DNA from: Skermanella stibiiresistens SB22
GTDB lineage: Bacteria; Pseudomonadota; Alphaproteobacteria; Azospirillales; Azospirillaceae
Assembly: GCF_000576635.1 (NCBI RefSeq)
Contig: NZ_AVFL01000011.1
Span: forward strand, 62,001-126,000
DNA length: 64,000 nucleotides
Direction: 5' to 3'
The notes beneath the pieces are model-generated. The model worked only from the letters and a program-made list of their open reading frames with translations. It did no database searches and was not told the origin of the DNA. Below, in pieces: positions 53,540 to 62,207 of the stretch; the stretch's first letter is position 1; every line of letters starts with the position of its first letter. Both the position numbers and the translations under genes were made by a program.

Positions 53540-56284
53540 ATGTCGATCCTTACCACCGGCTCAACGGCGGTGGACAAACGCAGTCCGCCCCGGCGGACGA
53601 TCCTTTCCCTGACCCTCATGTTGGCTGTCGTCGCCGGCACGGCGATGACTCACCTCGGCATTTGGCGCGATAAGACCGCGCCGGTCGATGTGGCGGCGTC
53701 GCCGAGTCGCCTTCAATCGGTGTCGTACAGCCCGTCGGGCCGCGACTTCAGCCCCGAGGACGACCACCACGTGTCGGTGGCCGATATCCGCAGGGACATG
53801 GCCGCGATCAACGGCGTGGCCGACGGCATCCGGACCTATACGGTTTCGGATGGGCAGGACCGCGCGCCCGGCATAGCCGCGCGCATGGGACTGAAGGTGA
53901 GCCTAGGCATCTGGCTGAACGCCGACCCGGAGCACAACCGCCAGGAAATCGATCAGGCGGTCTCGATCGCGCGGGCGACGCCCAACGTCGTGCGCGTCGT
54001 GGTCGGCAACGAGTCGCTGCTGCGCGCCGATCAGACCGACGAGAGCTTGGCCGCCTACATCGCCGAGGTGCGGTCCCGGGTGCCCCGGCGTATCCCGGTG
54101 GGAACGTCGGATACCTGGTCCGAGCTGCTGACCGCGCCGAAGACAGTGGCCGTGTCGGATTTCGTCGGCATCCACACACTGCCGTACTGGGAGAAGCTCG
54201 ACAGTTCCGGCGCGCTGCCCTACGCGATGGACAAGATCAAGCGGATCCGGCAGGCCTATCCGGGTAAGCCGATCTGGATCGGTGAAATCGGCTGGCCGTC
54301 GGACGGCGACAATTTCGGCGACGCCCACGCGTCGCGCCCCGAGCAGGCCCGCATCATCCGTGAATTCGCCCAGGACGCCAAGCGGATGGGTGTCGAATAC
54401 AACGTGATCGAGGCGTTCGACCAGCCGTGGAAGACCGCGATCGAGGGCAGCCCCGGTCCGTTCTGGGGCGTTCTCGACGCCGATCGCCAGCCCAAGTGGC
54501 AGCTCCACGGCGCGGTCGATCCCAAGCCGGAGGCCTATGTCGTCGGTGTCGTGTCGGTGCTGGCGGGCTTGCTGCTGTCGCTGCCGGCCCTGTTCCGCCG
54601 CCGCGCGACCGTGCTCCAGACGCTGCTGTGGTCGATCGCCGCGCATGGTTCGGCCGGCATGACCGCTTGGGCGGTGCTCGCCGCCATCGGCGTCTATCCG
54701 ACGCCCGGGACGGTGATCATGTGGTGCAGCGGCTTGGCGTTGGGCGGCATCCTGCTGGTCCTGGCGCTCGCCGATCTGGACGAGATGACCCGCACCCTGC
54801 TGGGCCGCCGCCCGACCCGGCTGTTGCCGGCGGAAGGTGCCGCGTCCCTGCTGCGGAGTGCCGGCATCGCCGTGCGCGAGCCGATGGTGTCGGTCCACAT
54901 CGCCGCCCGGAACGAGGATCCGGCGATGCTGAACGCGACGCTCGACAGCCTCGCCGCCCAGGAGTACCGCGCGTTCGAGGTCGTGGTCGCGATCAACAAC
55001 ACCGACGATGTCAGCCTGATCACGCCGGTCGAGGAGTATTGCCGCACCCTGAACGAGCGGCTCGGCCGAACGGTCTTCAAGTTCGCCAACTTCAACCCGA
55101 TCACGGGCTTCAAGGCGGGCGCCCTCAATCGGGCCCTCGCGATCACCGCCGACGAGGCGGAGATCATCGCCGTGCTCGACGCCGACTACGCGGTGTCGCC
55201 GCTCTGGCTGAGCCGTCTGGCCCCGGCCTTCTCGGACCCGGCGGTCGGCCTGGTCCAGGCTCCGCAGGAGCACCGCGACGGCGACCAGTCGTTGCTGAAG
55301 CGGATGATGGCGGCGGAGTACCGCGCGTTCTTCGACAGCGGCATGGTCGAGCGCAACGAGGATAACGCCCTGATCGCCCACGGCACCATGATCATGGTGC
55401 GCCGGTCGGCGCTGGAAGGCGTCGGCGGCTGGTCGGAATGGTGCATCGTCGAGGACACCGAGCTGGGTCTGACGCTGCTGGAGCAGGGCTGGAAGCAGCA
55501 CTACACGACGGAGCGCCTGGGCGCCGGCATCACGCCGGACAGCTTCAAGGATTTCCGCCAGCAGCGGCATCGCTGGGCCTACGGCTCGGTGCAGATCATG
55601 AAGGCCCACATCAAGACGTTGCTGCCGGGCGCCAAAGGCCTGAACGCTTCGCAGAAGCTGCATTTCTGGTCGGGCTGGGCGCGCTGGTGGTCGGACGCGC
55701 TGGGCTTGGTCGCGGCGGCCGGCGCCATCTCCTGGACCTTCCTGGCGACCGTCCTGCCGCTCCACCTGCCGCCACCGGAGGTGACGGCCATCGCGATCGC
55801 GGCGCTGATGCTGCGGGCCCTGGCCAGCATGGCGCTGACCAAGTTCGCCTCGCGTCATGGCTGGGGCGAGACGCTTGGCACCTCGCTGCTGGGCATGAGC
55901 CTGAATTATACCGTCGGCGCCGCCGTGCTGAAGGGCCTTTTCACCAAGCATGAGCCCTTCAAAGTGACCTCGAAGGGCAAGCGCAAGAAGGCCACGAAGT
56001 ACCCGGCGATGCCGGAGGCGATCCTGAGCGGGTTGCTGGTGGTCGCTTGCGTGATCGCGGTCGTGCTGAACCATGCGGGAACGGTCTCGCTGACCCTGTG
56101 GACGATCCTGCTGGCGGTGATGGCGGTGCCGAACATGGTGGCGGCCTTGCTGGCCGCGAGCGACCTGATGCCCATCCGCGAGAAGGTGGCGGAGATCGTC
56201 GCGGCGGTGCCGGAGCCGGTCACCGTGCCCCTGACGGTGCCGCAGCCGACCGGTACGCTGGCGGCGGATGCCGCTGGCGGTTGA
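53540..56284 (+). CDS. GH17-GT2 fusion membrane protein, beta-glucan synthase (NdvB/NdvC-like)
   Basis: 914 residues. Membrane segment at about 20-38, then a periplasmic GH17-type domain (about 55-325) with acid/base Glu158 in VVGNESLL and nucleophile Glu249 in WIGEIGWPSDG. Several membrane segments (about 335-420) lead to a cytoplasmic GT2 domain with LDADYAVSP, EDTELGLTLLEQG and QQRHRWAYG (the processive D,D,D,QxxRW set), then further membrane segments at about 700-880. This matches enzymes that polymerise and remodel beta-1,3/1,6-glucans, such as rhizobial cyclic glucans used in osmoadaptation and plant interaction. It appears monocistronic. Confidence 0.88.
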   Translation: MSILTTGSTAVDKRSPPRRTILSLTLMLAVVAGTAMTHLGIWRDKTAPVDVAASPSRLQSVSYSPSGRDFSPEDDHHVSVADIRRDMAAINGVADGIRTYTVSDGQDRAPGIAARMGLKVSLGIWLNADPEHNRQEIDQAVSIARATPNVVRVVVGNESLLRADQTDESLAAYIAEVRSRVPRRIPVGTSDTWSELLTAPKTVAVSDFVGIHTLPYWEKLDSSGALPYAMDKIKRIRQAYPGKPIWIGEIGWPSDGDNFGDAHASRPEQARIIREFAQDAKRMGVEYNVIEAFDQPWKTAIEGSPGPFWGVLDADRQPKWQLHGAVDPKPEAYVVGVVSVLAGLLLSLPALFRRRATVLQTLLWSIAAHGSAGMTAWAVLAAIGVYPTPGTVIMWCSGLALGGILLVLALADLDEMTRTLLGRRPTRLLPAEGAASLLRSAGIAVREPMVSVHIAARNEDPAMLNATLDSLAAQEYRAFEVVVAINNTDDVSLITPVEEYCRTLNERLGRTVFKFANFNPITGFKAGALNRALAITADEAEIIAVLDADYAVSPLWLSRLAPAFSDPAVGLVQAPQEHRDGDQSLLKRMMAAEYRAFFDSGMVERNEDNALIAHGTMIMVRRSALEGVGGWSEWCIVEDTELGLTLLEQGWKQHYTTERLGAGITPDSFKDFRQQRHRWAYGSVQIMKAHIKTLLPGAKGLNASQKLHFWSGWARWWSDALGLVAAAGAISWTFLATVLPLHLPPPEVTAIAIAALMLRALASMALTKFASRHGWGETLGTSLLGMSLNYTVGAAVLKGLFTKHEPFKVTSKGKRKKATKYPAMPEAILSGLLVVACVIAVVLNHAGTVSLTLWTILLAVMAVPNMVAALLAASDLMPIREKVAEIVAAVPEPVTVPLTVPQPTGTLAADAAGG

Positions 56285-56337
56285 TCGCGCCGCTCAGGAC
56301 GTTCCAAGTCCTGTGAATGCCAGCGTCCCGCCGGAGA

Positions 56338-57747
56338 TCAGACGATCTCCGGCGGGACATCGGCGTCTTCATCCATCAGCGACGCGATCCTCTCCAACGC
56401 GGGCGCCAGATGATCGATGTCGCGCGCCGCTCCCAGCGAAAGCCTGACCGCCGGGTTCGGCGCGGTCGCGGGGGCCACGGCGAAGGCGCTGTCCGGCACC
56501 AGCGCCAGACCGAATCGGCGAGCCTGTGTCGCGAACGCTGTGGCACTCCAGCCCTGTGGCAAGGATAGCCACAGGTGATGCCCCTGTGGGTGGGCGGCGA
56601 AGGTTCCGGCCGGCAGCACGGCGGCGGCCAGGCTTTGGCGTGCCGCCGCCTCCCGCCTGATCTCGTCCAGGATGCGGTGCGCCGTGCCGTCACGGATCCA
56701 GCGGGCGACCACGGCGGCCGAGAGCGGCGGCGCCATCTGGCTGACCGCCCGTAGCGCCGCCCGCATCCGGGTGGCGCGCCGTTCGTCGGGAGCCACCAGA
56801 TACGCGACGCGGAGCGCCGGCAGCAGCGATTTGGACACGGTCCCGATATACCAGGTGAGTTCCGGGATCAGCGTGGCGATGGGCGGCGGCGGAACGGTCG
56901 GAGACATGCCATATGCGTCGTCCTCGATCACCGTCAGCCCATGGCGGCGCGCCACCGTGGCGACCGCATCGCGGCGTTCCGGTGACATGGTCGCGGTGGT
57001 CGGGTTCTGGATCGTCGGGATCGTGTAGAGGGCGGTCGGGCTGAAGCGGGCGCAGGCGGCGTCGAGCGCTTCGGGGATCAGGCCCTGGCCATCGAGGGGC
57101 AGGCCCTCCAGCGTCAGGCCCAGTTGCGCCGCCACGGCGCGCAGTCCGGGATAGGTGAAGGCCTCGGTCAGGATGACGCTCCCAGCGGGCGCCAGCGTCG
57201 TCAGCAGGGCCGTCAGGATCGCCTGTCCGCCCGCGGCGACCAGCGCGCGGGACGGCGGCAGGTCGCCCAGCAGCGGGGTCAGCCATTGGACGGCCGCCGC
57301 CCTGTCGTCGGCTCCACCGCCACTCGGATGGTAGTTGAGCATCTGGGCGGCATCGCCCCTTCGTAGAACGGTCGCCAGGGTTCGGGACAGCAGTGTCGGG
57401 ATATCCGATGCCGCCGGTAGGGGCGGGAGGTTCATCGACAGATCGACCTCGACGGGTGCCACCTCGGCATCGCGCCGTCCGCGGCCGACATCCCGCACGA
57501 AGGTGCCGCGTCCGACCGCGGCGTCGATCAGTCCCCGGCGCCTCGCCTCCCCATAGGCGCGCGTCACCGTCGTCAGGTCCAGGCCCAGGGTGGCGGCCAG
57601 CGCCCGGTGGGTGGGTAGGCGATCACCCGGGTTCAAAGCGCCGATCTGTATGTCCGACTGGATCGCGGCGGCGAGGGCGAGATAGATCGGACCTGAGGAG
57701 CCGGAGAGATCGGGCGTCCAGGAGATGGCGGCGGGCTCTTCCCTCAA
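56338..57747 (-). CDS. MocR-family regulator (GntR HTH plus aminotransferase-like domain)
   Basis: 469 residues. N-terminal GntR winged helix (GDRLPTHRALAATLGLDLTTVTRAY, about 41-66), a linker, then a fold-type I aminotransferase-like domain with the PLP-binding Lys in GTVSKSLLPALR, IPTIQNPTT and VIEDDAYG. MocR proteins use PLP, often with an amino acid or GABA, to control a neighbouring metabolic gene. No obvious target (for example pdxS/T or gabT) is adjacent, so its regulon is elsewhere or is the membrane protein gene 3' to it. Confidence 0.9.
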   Translation of the reverse strand: MREEPAAISWTPDLSGSSGPIYLALAAAIQSDIQIGALNPGDRLPTHRALAATLGLDLTTVTRAYGEARRRGLIDAAVGRGTFVRDVGRGRRDAEVAPVEVDLSMNLPPLPAASDIPTLLSRTLATVLRRGDAAQMLNYHPSGGGADDRAAAVQWLTPLLGDLPPSRALVAAGGQAILTALLTTLAPAGSVILTEAFTYPGLRAVAAQLGLTLEGLPLDGQGLIPEALDAACARFSPTALYTIPTIQNPTTATMSPERRDAVATVARRHGLTVIEDDAYGMSPTVPPPPIATLIPELTWYIGTVSKSLLPALRVAYLVAPDERRATRMRAALRAVSQMAPPLSAAVVARWIRDGTAHRILDEIRREAAARQSLAAAVLPAGTFAAHPQGHHLWLSLPQGWSATAFATQARRFGLALVPDSAFAVAPATAPNPAVRLSLGAARDIDHLAPALERIASLMDEDADVPPEIV

Positions 57748-57847
57748 GCGGCACTCCTCACCCCGGAATTGGCCGTGGCGTCGTGTGATCTCGGATTGTA
57801 GGGAGTGTAGGGTTCTTTGTGCCGGGCGGCAAGCCGATCCTCGGATT

Positions 57848-58267
57848 TTACCGATCGCCTCCGCCGTCGTCCTCCGGATCGATGCCCCGATGGCTGGAGA
57901 GGCGCGCCTCGCTGGCCTTGTTGATATACTGCGAGCAGACCAGCCAGCCCTTCAAGGGTCGGAGCAGCGCCATGCACGATATCACCAGCAGTGGCAGCGT
58001 GGTGATCAGGTGAACCCAAATCGGCGCTTGGAACGCCAATTCCAGCCAAGCCGCGAATCCGACCAGGGGAAAGCTGACGATCGACATCGCGAAGAAGGCT
58101 GGTCCATCGGCGGGATCGGCGAAGGAATAATCCAGGCCGCAAACCTCGCATCGGCGCGCCAGCGTCAGGAAGCCGTCGAAGATATGGCCTTTGCCACACC
58201 GGGGGCACAGGCCGCGCGCACCCAGCTCGAACGACGTCTTGCCGAGGTTTTCGTATCGGGGGTCCAT
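57848..58267 (-). CDS. DUF983 membrane protein with zinc-ribbon cysteines
   Basis: 139 residues. Two CxxC pairs (CPRCGKG and CEVCGLD) form a zinc-ribbon-like N-terminus, followed by DGPAFFAM and two hydrophobic segments (about 58-80 and 85-105), the standard DUF983 layout. The function of the family is unknown. A longer frame starting at 58516 is rejected because the family begins near this ATG. Confidence 0.82.
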   Translation of the reverse strand: MDPRYENLGKTSFELGARGLCPRCGKGHIFDGFLTLARRCEVCGLDYSFADPADGPAFFAMSIVSFPLVGFAAWLELAFQAPIWVHLITTLPLLVISCMALLRPLKGWLVCSQYINKASEARLSSHRGIDPEDDGGGDR

Positions 58268-58507
58268 CTTTGGTCCATCAAGTGTAGGGATCCTTACGAC
58301 ACAATGTAGGCAAAACAATAATCCATACAATGTTCTTATCGCCACGCAGCCTTGTCCTATCGCGATGGCTGAAATGACACAGGGGTCTTGTCCACCAAAA
58401 GCCAGATGTCGACGACCCGGAACAACACGAACCGATGAGTGTTCAAGATTTCTCGCAATCCAGTCGGAAGATTTGGCAAGATTTGAGCACCAGGGGGTTT
58501 GGTCAGA

Positions 58508-58876
58508 GTGGCGCATGTGCTTTTAGCCGAAGATGAGGCTTTGATCGCGCTGATGTTTCAAGACGCGTTGGAAGTTGAAGGACATAGGGTGACGGTCGCA
58601 CGCGACGGTATCGAGGCACTGGAGGCCGATGCCCGAGATCCCGCGGAAGCCTTGGTAACCGATCTGACGATGCCTCGCATGGGGGGCCGGGAGCTCCTGG
58701 AGAAGCTTCGTGAGCGCCGCCCCGACCTGCCGGCCGTCGTCGTGACCGGATACGCCGGTCAGGTTCATCTAGGAACGGTCTCCACGGTGCTACTCTCCAA
58801 ACCGGTCAGCCCGCGCATCCTGTTGGCCCGCCTCGGTGAACTCCTGGAGGATCAGCGCCCAACACGGCGGGCCTGA
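58508..58876 (+). CDS. Single-domain response regulator
   Basis: 122 residues, receiver only: LAEDEALIALMF, phospho-acceptor Asp in LVTDLTMPRMGG, Thr in VVTGYAG and Lys in LSKPVSP. This style (CheY-like with VVTGYAG) is common for orphan receivers in alphaproteobacteria. The GTG start is preferred because AGGGGG lies 10 bases upstream; TTG 58499 is too close to that site. No kinase is adjacent. Confidence 0.8.
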   Translation: MAHVLLAEDEALIALMFQDALEVEGHRVTVARDGIEALEADARDPAEALVTDLTMPRMGGRELLEKLRERRPDLPAVVVTGYAGQVHLGTVSTVLLSKPVSPRILLARLGELLEDQRPTRRA

Positions 58877-59001
58877 CCGGACGGGGGAGACGGGCATCGA
58901 AGATGGATAGGGTCCCGAGGTGATGCGCGAATTTGGAAACGCAGATCCGCGGACCGACGATTTGTATTGAAACGTAATCGGTTAAGCGTCATTTTCGCAG
59001 T

Positions 59002-59080
59002 GCAGCAGAGATGCTGTGACGCCTTTCTTGGGCGTTTCCTCCCTAGACTCCAGGCCGCCTTCGGGCGGCCTTTCTTTTTT
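59002..59080 (+). ncRNA. Candidate small RNA with anti-Shine-Dalgarno motif
   Basis: A possible transcript of about 80 nt. TTGAAA at 58967 and CATTTT at 58990 are 17 bases apart and could be a weak -35/-10 pair. A small hairpin (ACGCC...GGCGT, about 59017-59036) is followed by unpaired TTTCCTCCCTAG and a strong terminator. An exposed CCTCCC before a terminator is seen in alphaproteobacterial trans-acting RNAs that pair with ribosome sites. No sequence family was identified. Confidence 0.35.
59052..59080 (+). terminator. Rho-independent terminator
   Basis: Stem AGGCCGCC / GGCGGCCT with TTCG tetraloop, followed by TTCTTTTTT. It ends either the receiver-gene transcript or a separate small RNA. 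Confidence 0.9.
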
Positions 59081-59276
59081 GCGGATCCGGTGCTGGTGGC
59101 AGCCCTCGGGGCGGCCCTCTGGAGCGGATAGCCGGGCGCTTGTCGATCGCCCCTCCGGGTACTAGGTTGCGGTCCAAGTCTCAACCGGACTGTTCGACAG
59201 ACATCCCGGTTGTAAATCCAATCCAACGCTTCATTTGAAAGCGCGTCCAAGAAATCCGCGAGGGGGAGGGACCGAG

Positions 59277-60320
59277 ATGTCCGAAGGTCAAAACACACGC
59301 GTGCTGCTCGCGGAGCGGCCCGTCAACCGGGCTCCCGTGGCGAGCGACTTCAAGATCGAGCGGGTGCCGGTCGCCGAGCCCGCGGAAGGCGAAGTCCTGA
59401 TCCGGAACCACTTCCTATCGCTCGACCCCTACATGCGGGGCCGGATGAGCGCCATGAAATCCTACGCCGAGCCGGTGCGGATCGGTGGTGTCATGCCCGG
59501 TGAGACGGTCGGGCGGGTCGTGGCGTCGCGCCATGCCGGCTGGCGTACCGGCGACACGGTGATGGCGCATACAGGCTGGCAGGAATATGGGCTGGTCCCC
59601 GGCGAAAGGATCACCCGCATCGACACCAATCTGGCACCGGCCTCGCATTACCTGGGAGTTCTCGGGATGCCGGGGATGACGGCCTACTGCGCCCTACTTT
59701 ATCTGGGGGAACCGCAGCCAGGCCAGACCGTCCTGGTGTCGGCGGCGTCCGGAGCCGTGGGGCAGGTGGTCGGGCAGATCGCGAAGATTCGCGGCTGCAG
59801 GGTCGTGGGCATCGCCGGTTCGGACGATAAGATCGCCTATGTCCGGGACGAGCTCGGCTTCGACGCCGTCCTCAACTATAGGAACTCCGATGGGGTCGCC
59901 AAGGATTTCGACACGTTGTCGCGCGAGGTCGCGGGGCTTTGCCCAGACGGGATCAACGTGTTCTTCGACAATGTCGGCGGGGTCGTGCACGACGCCGCCT
60001 TGAGCAACATCGCCCAGCACGGCCGCGTGATCATCTGTGGGACGATCTCCGTCTACAACGAATTGGAGAAGCCCGATATCGGCTTGCGCTGGATGCGCCA
60101 GCTTCTGGTCAAGCGGGCTCGGATGGAGGGATTCCTGGTCTACGACCACGCCCACCGCACCGAGGAATTCCGCCAGACCATGGCCGGTTGGCTGCGCGAA
60201 AAACGCGTCATCTTCAAGGAGGATGTCGCGAAAGGCATCGAGTCGGCACCCGACGCCTTCATCGGCATGCTGGCCGGAGCCAATCGCGGAAAGCAATTGG
60301 TCCGGTTCAGCCAGGATTGA
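59277..60320 (+). CDS. NADP-dependent oxidoreductase, MDR family (leukotriene B4 dehydrogenase/CurA-like)
   Basis: 347 residues of the zinc-free medium-chain reductase family. The N-terminal substrate domain has LSLDPYMRGRM, the hallmark of the PTGR/CurA group; the Rossmann motif is AASGAVGQVVGQIAK, and DGINVFFDNVGG and ICGTISVYNE follow. These enzymes reduce C=C bonds of enones with NADPH. GGAGGG precedes the ATG. It stands alone, with no cue to the natural substrate. Confidence 0.92.
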   Translation: MSEGQNTRVLLAERPVNRAPVASDFKIERVPVAEPAEGEVLIRNHFLSLDPYMRGRMSAMKSYAEPVRIGGVMPGETVGRVVASRHAGWRTGDTVMAHTGWQEYGLVPGERITRIDTNLAPASHYLGVLGMPGMTAYCALLYLGEPQPGQTVLVSAASGAVGQVVGQIAKIRGCRVVGIAGSDDKIAYVRDELGFDAVLNYRNSDGVAKDFDTLSREVAGLCPDGINVFFDNVGGVVHDAALSNIAQHGRVIICGTISVYNELEKPDIGLRWMRQLLVKRARMEGFLVYDHAHRTEEFRQTMAGWLREKRVIFKEDVAKGIESAPDAFIGMLAGANRGKQLVRFSQD

Positions 60321-60364
60321 TCCCACCCCTGTGCCACATATGGTGTGACCGCTGAAGCCTACCC

Positions 60365-61042
60365 TCAGCCCGCCTTGCTGGCGGGTTGGGACGGCTCGTT
60401 GGCGAAACCATTATTGAGCGCCCAAATCGCGGCCTGGGTACGATTGGTCGCGTTGATCTTGCGCAGCAAGCTCTTCAGGTGAACCTTCACGGTCGCTTCC
60501 GTGATGTTCAGGTGGTTGGCGACGACTTTGTTGCTATCGCCGTTCAACAGGCAGCGGACGATCTGAACCTCACGCTGGGACAGGCCCTTGCGGGCACTGG
60601 GCATGTCCAACGCGCTGGTGTTGATCCGGCCACTGATCAGCAAGGCGGCCAAGTGGGTCGGGAACACCTTCTCGCCCATCATGACCAGCCGGAGCGACTG
60701 GATCAGCGCGTCGGCCGAAAGGTCCTTCATCAGGCAGCCATCGGCGCCGGCCGCCAGCGCCGCGATCAACCGCTGCGGATCCATGTCGGCCGCCAGCAGC
60801 ACGATCCGCCCATCGGGCATCATATCGCGCAGCGTGCGCAGGGTCTCGGTTTCGGTGTCGCTGTTCCAGGTCATGTCAAGCAGGACGAGCTGGACCTTCA
60901 ATCCGGCCTGGACCAGCGTCACGCCTTCCGCGACGGTCTGCGCCTCGCCGGTGATGTCGAATTCGTCACCGCTCAGAAGGAGCTTCAGTCCTTCACGAAA
61001 CAGTTTGTTGTGGTCGATCAAAAGGACCTGCACAGGGGGCAT
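60365..61042 (-). CDS. NarL/LuxR-type response regulator with altered acidic pocket
   Basis: 225 residues: receiver (VLLIDHNKLFREGL, Asp in LVLLDMTWNSD, Lys in CLMKDLS) and LuxR helix-turn-helix (LSQREVQIV, then SNKVVANHLNITEATVKVHL). The usual acidic pair is Asp-His here (IDH rather than DDH), so Mg binding and phosphorylation may be altered. ATG 61042 is used because GAGGAA is 6 nt upstream. No cognate kinase is adjacent. Confidence 0.88.
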   Translation of the reverse strand: MPPVQVLLIDHNKLFREGLKLLLSGDEFDITGEAQTVAEGVTLVQAGLKVQLVLLDMTWNSDTETETLRTLRDMMPDGRIVLLAADMDPQRLIAALAAGADGCLMKDLSADALIQSLRLVMMGEKVFPTHLAALLISGRINTSALDMPSARKGLSQREVQIVRCLLNGDSNKVVANHLNITEATVKVHLKSLLRKINATNRTQAAIWALNNGFANEPSQPASKAG

Positions 61043-61449
61043 TGGGTTCCTCAGAGGTATACATGGGACCATCCCAACTTACCTCAAGACGCCAGGATGA
61101 AAGTGGAAAAATTAGGCCTTTTCGCCGCCTATTTAGGGTTACTGTCATTATGAGTTAACTCAAAAGTACATGCATAAGTTAAAGTTGTTGAAGAATATCT
61201 TTTGGTGAGGAATAGACAGAAGAACTTGCCGTTATTTTGCGCGGATGGTGCCCGGAGGAATCCCCTTCGGCTCGCGCTTATGGCGAAATCGCGTCTTGCT
61301 TATGGTGTGTTCCCGTCCCACATTAGAGGTGTCGATGCTGTTCTGGTCTTCCACGTCTACCGTCCTCCGTGCCGGTGCGGGTCTACCCTCAGTCACCTCG
61401 ATGCCCCTTCGCGATATTGCGCGGGGCAACGCCAGCTTGGGAGAGACAT
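61043..61449. other. Intergenic region and probable long leader of the cold-shock gene
   Basis: 407 bases with no supported gene. The first 160 bases are A+T-rich and probably contain the promoters of the divergent regulator and cold-shock genes. Cold-shock mRNAs often have long structured leaders, and the remaining 200 or more bases could be one, but I cannot point to a specific structure. Confidence 0.45.
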
Positions 61450-61659
61450 ATGTCCACTGGCACCGTGAAATGGTTCAATAGCACCAAGGGTTTTGGTTTC
61501 ATTCAGCCTGACGATGGCACCCAGGACGTTTTCGTCCACATTTCGGCCGTCGAGCGCGCCGGTCTCAGCGGCCTCCAGGAAGGCCAGAAGCTTTCCTACG
61601 AGATCGTTCGCGACCCGCGTCGTGGCAAGAGTTCGGCGGAAAGTCTCCGCGCTCTCTAA
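61450..61659 (+). CDS. Cold-shock domain protein (CspA family)
   Basis: 69 residues, standard length. Contains both RNA-binding motifs: KGFGFIQ (RNP1) and VFVHIS (RNP2), after TGTVKWFN. It binds single-stranded RNA or DNA and melts secondary structure. GGGAGAG lies 5 nt before the ATG, and a terminator follows 6 bases after the stop, so it is monocistronic. Confidence 0.95.
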   Translation: MSTGTVKWFNSTKGFGFIQPDDGTQDVFVHISAVERAGLSGLQEGQKLSYEIVRDPRRGKSSAESLRAL

Positions 61660-61665
61660 GGCGGG

Positions 61666-61694
61666 ATGGGCGGCTTCGGCCGCCCATTTTGTTT
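61666..61694 (+). terminator. Terminator of the cold-shock gene
   Basis: Stem ATGGGCGGC / GCCGCCCAT with TTCG tetraloop, followed by TTTGTTTT. Confidence 0.9.
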
Positions 61695-61797
61695 TGGATG
61701 ATCATTCCGCGTCAGGCGCCGGCCATTCGGGTCGGATCCCGCTGGGTCACACTCGGCTCGCCTGACGCCAGTCGGTAAATCAAGGGAGCTTTCCACC

Positions 61798-62040
61798 ATG
61801 GATCTCACCACGAAGCTTCCCGGTATGACGGACAGCGCCCTCGACACGTTGAATGGCAATGCCTCCCGCCTGCTGCAGGTCGGCACGACGGCGCAAAAGA
61901 AGGCCGCCACCGCGTTGATGCCGGCGCTCGAACAGGAACTCGCCAACCGCCGCGAAGCCAAGGTGGCCGCGAAGAAAGCCTCCGACGCCGCCAAGCCGAC
62001 TCCAGTTCGCAAGCGCGCCGTCAAGAAGGTCGCCTCCTGA
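61798..62040 (+). CDS. Small basic Ala/Lys-rich protein of unknown function
   Basis: 80 residues. An N-terminal amphipathic part (MDLTTKLPGMTDSALDTLNG) is followed by an Ala/Lys/Arg-rich C-terminus (VAAKKASDAAKP, VRKRAVKKVAS) that resembles histone-H1-like or nucleic-acid-binding tails. GGGAG precedes the ATG, and codon positions look coding. I do not recognise a family. It sits alone between the cold-shock gene and surE. Confidence 0.65.
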   Translation: MDLTTKLPGMTDSALDTLNGNASRLLQVGTTAQKKAATALMPALEQELANRREAKVAAKKASDAAKPTPVRKRAVKKVAS

Positions 62041-62207
62041 GACTCGACACCACCTGAATCCTGAACTGGCGGGGGTGCCGTCCCGCTGAAAGTCCGCGAC
62101 TGAACGATCCGGGGGCTGGTATCGGCCACCCCGGTCCGCATGCGTTTTCGCCTTCAGCGTGATCCGGAACAGCCCACGTGCCAATTCCCGTGTGAAGGAA
62201 AAGACAC

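Larger units (their letters stand above)
58877..59276. other. 400-base region with no protein gene
   Basis: Between the receiver and the reductase genes. It holds a classic terminator (59052-59080) lying about 180 bases after the receiver stop, preceded by a candidate promoter and a C-rich single-stranded stretch. I read this as a possible small RNA, annotated separately. The stretch 59081-59276 shows no further structure. Confidence 0.5.
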
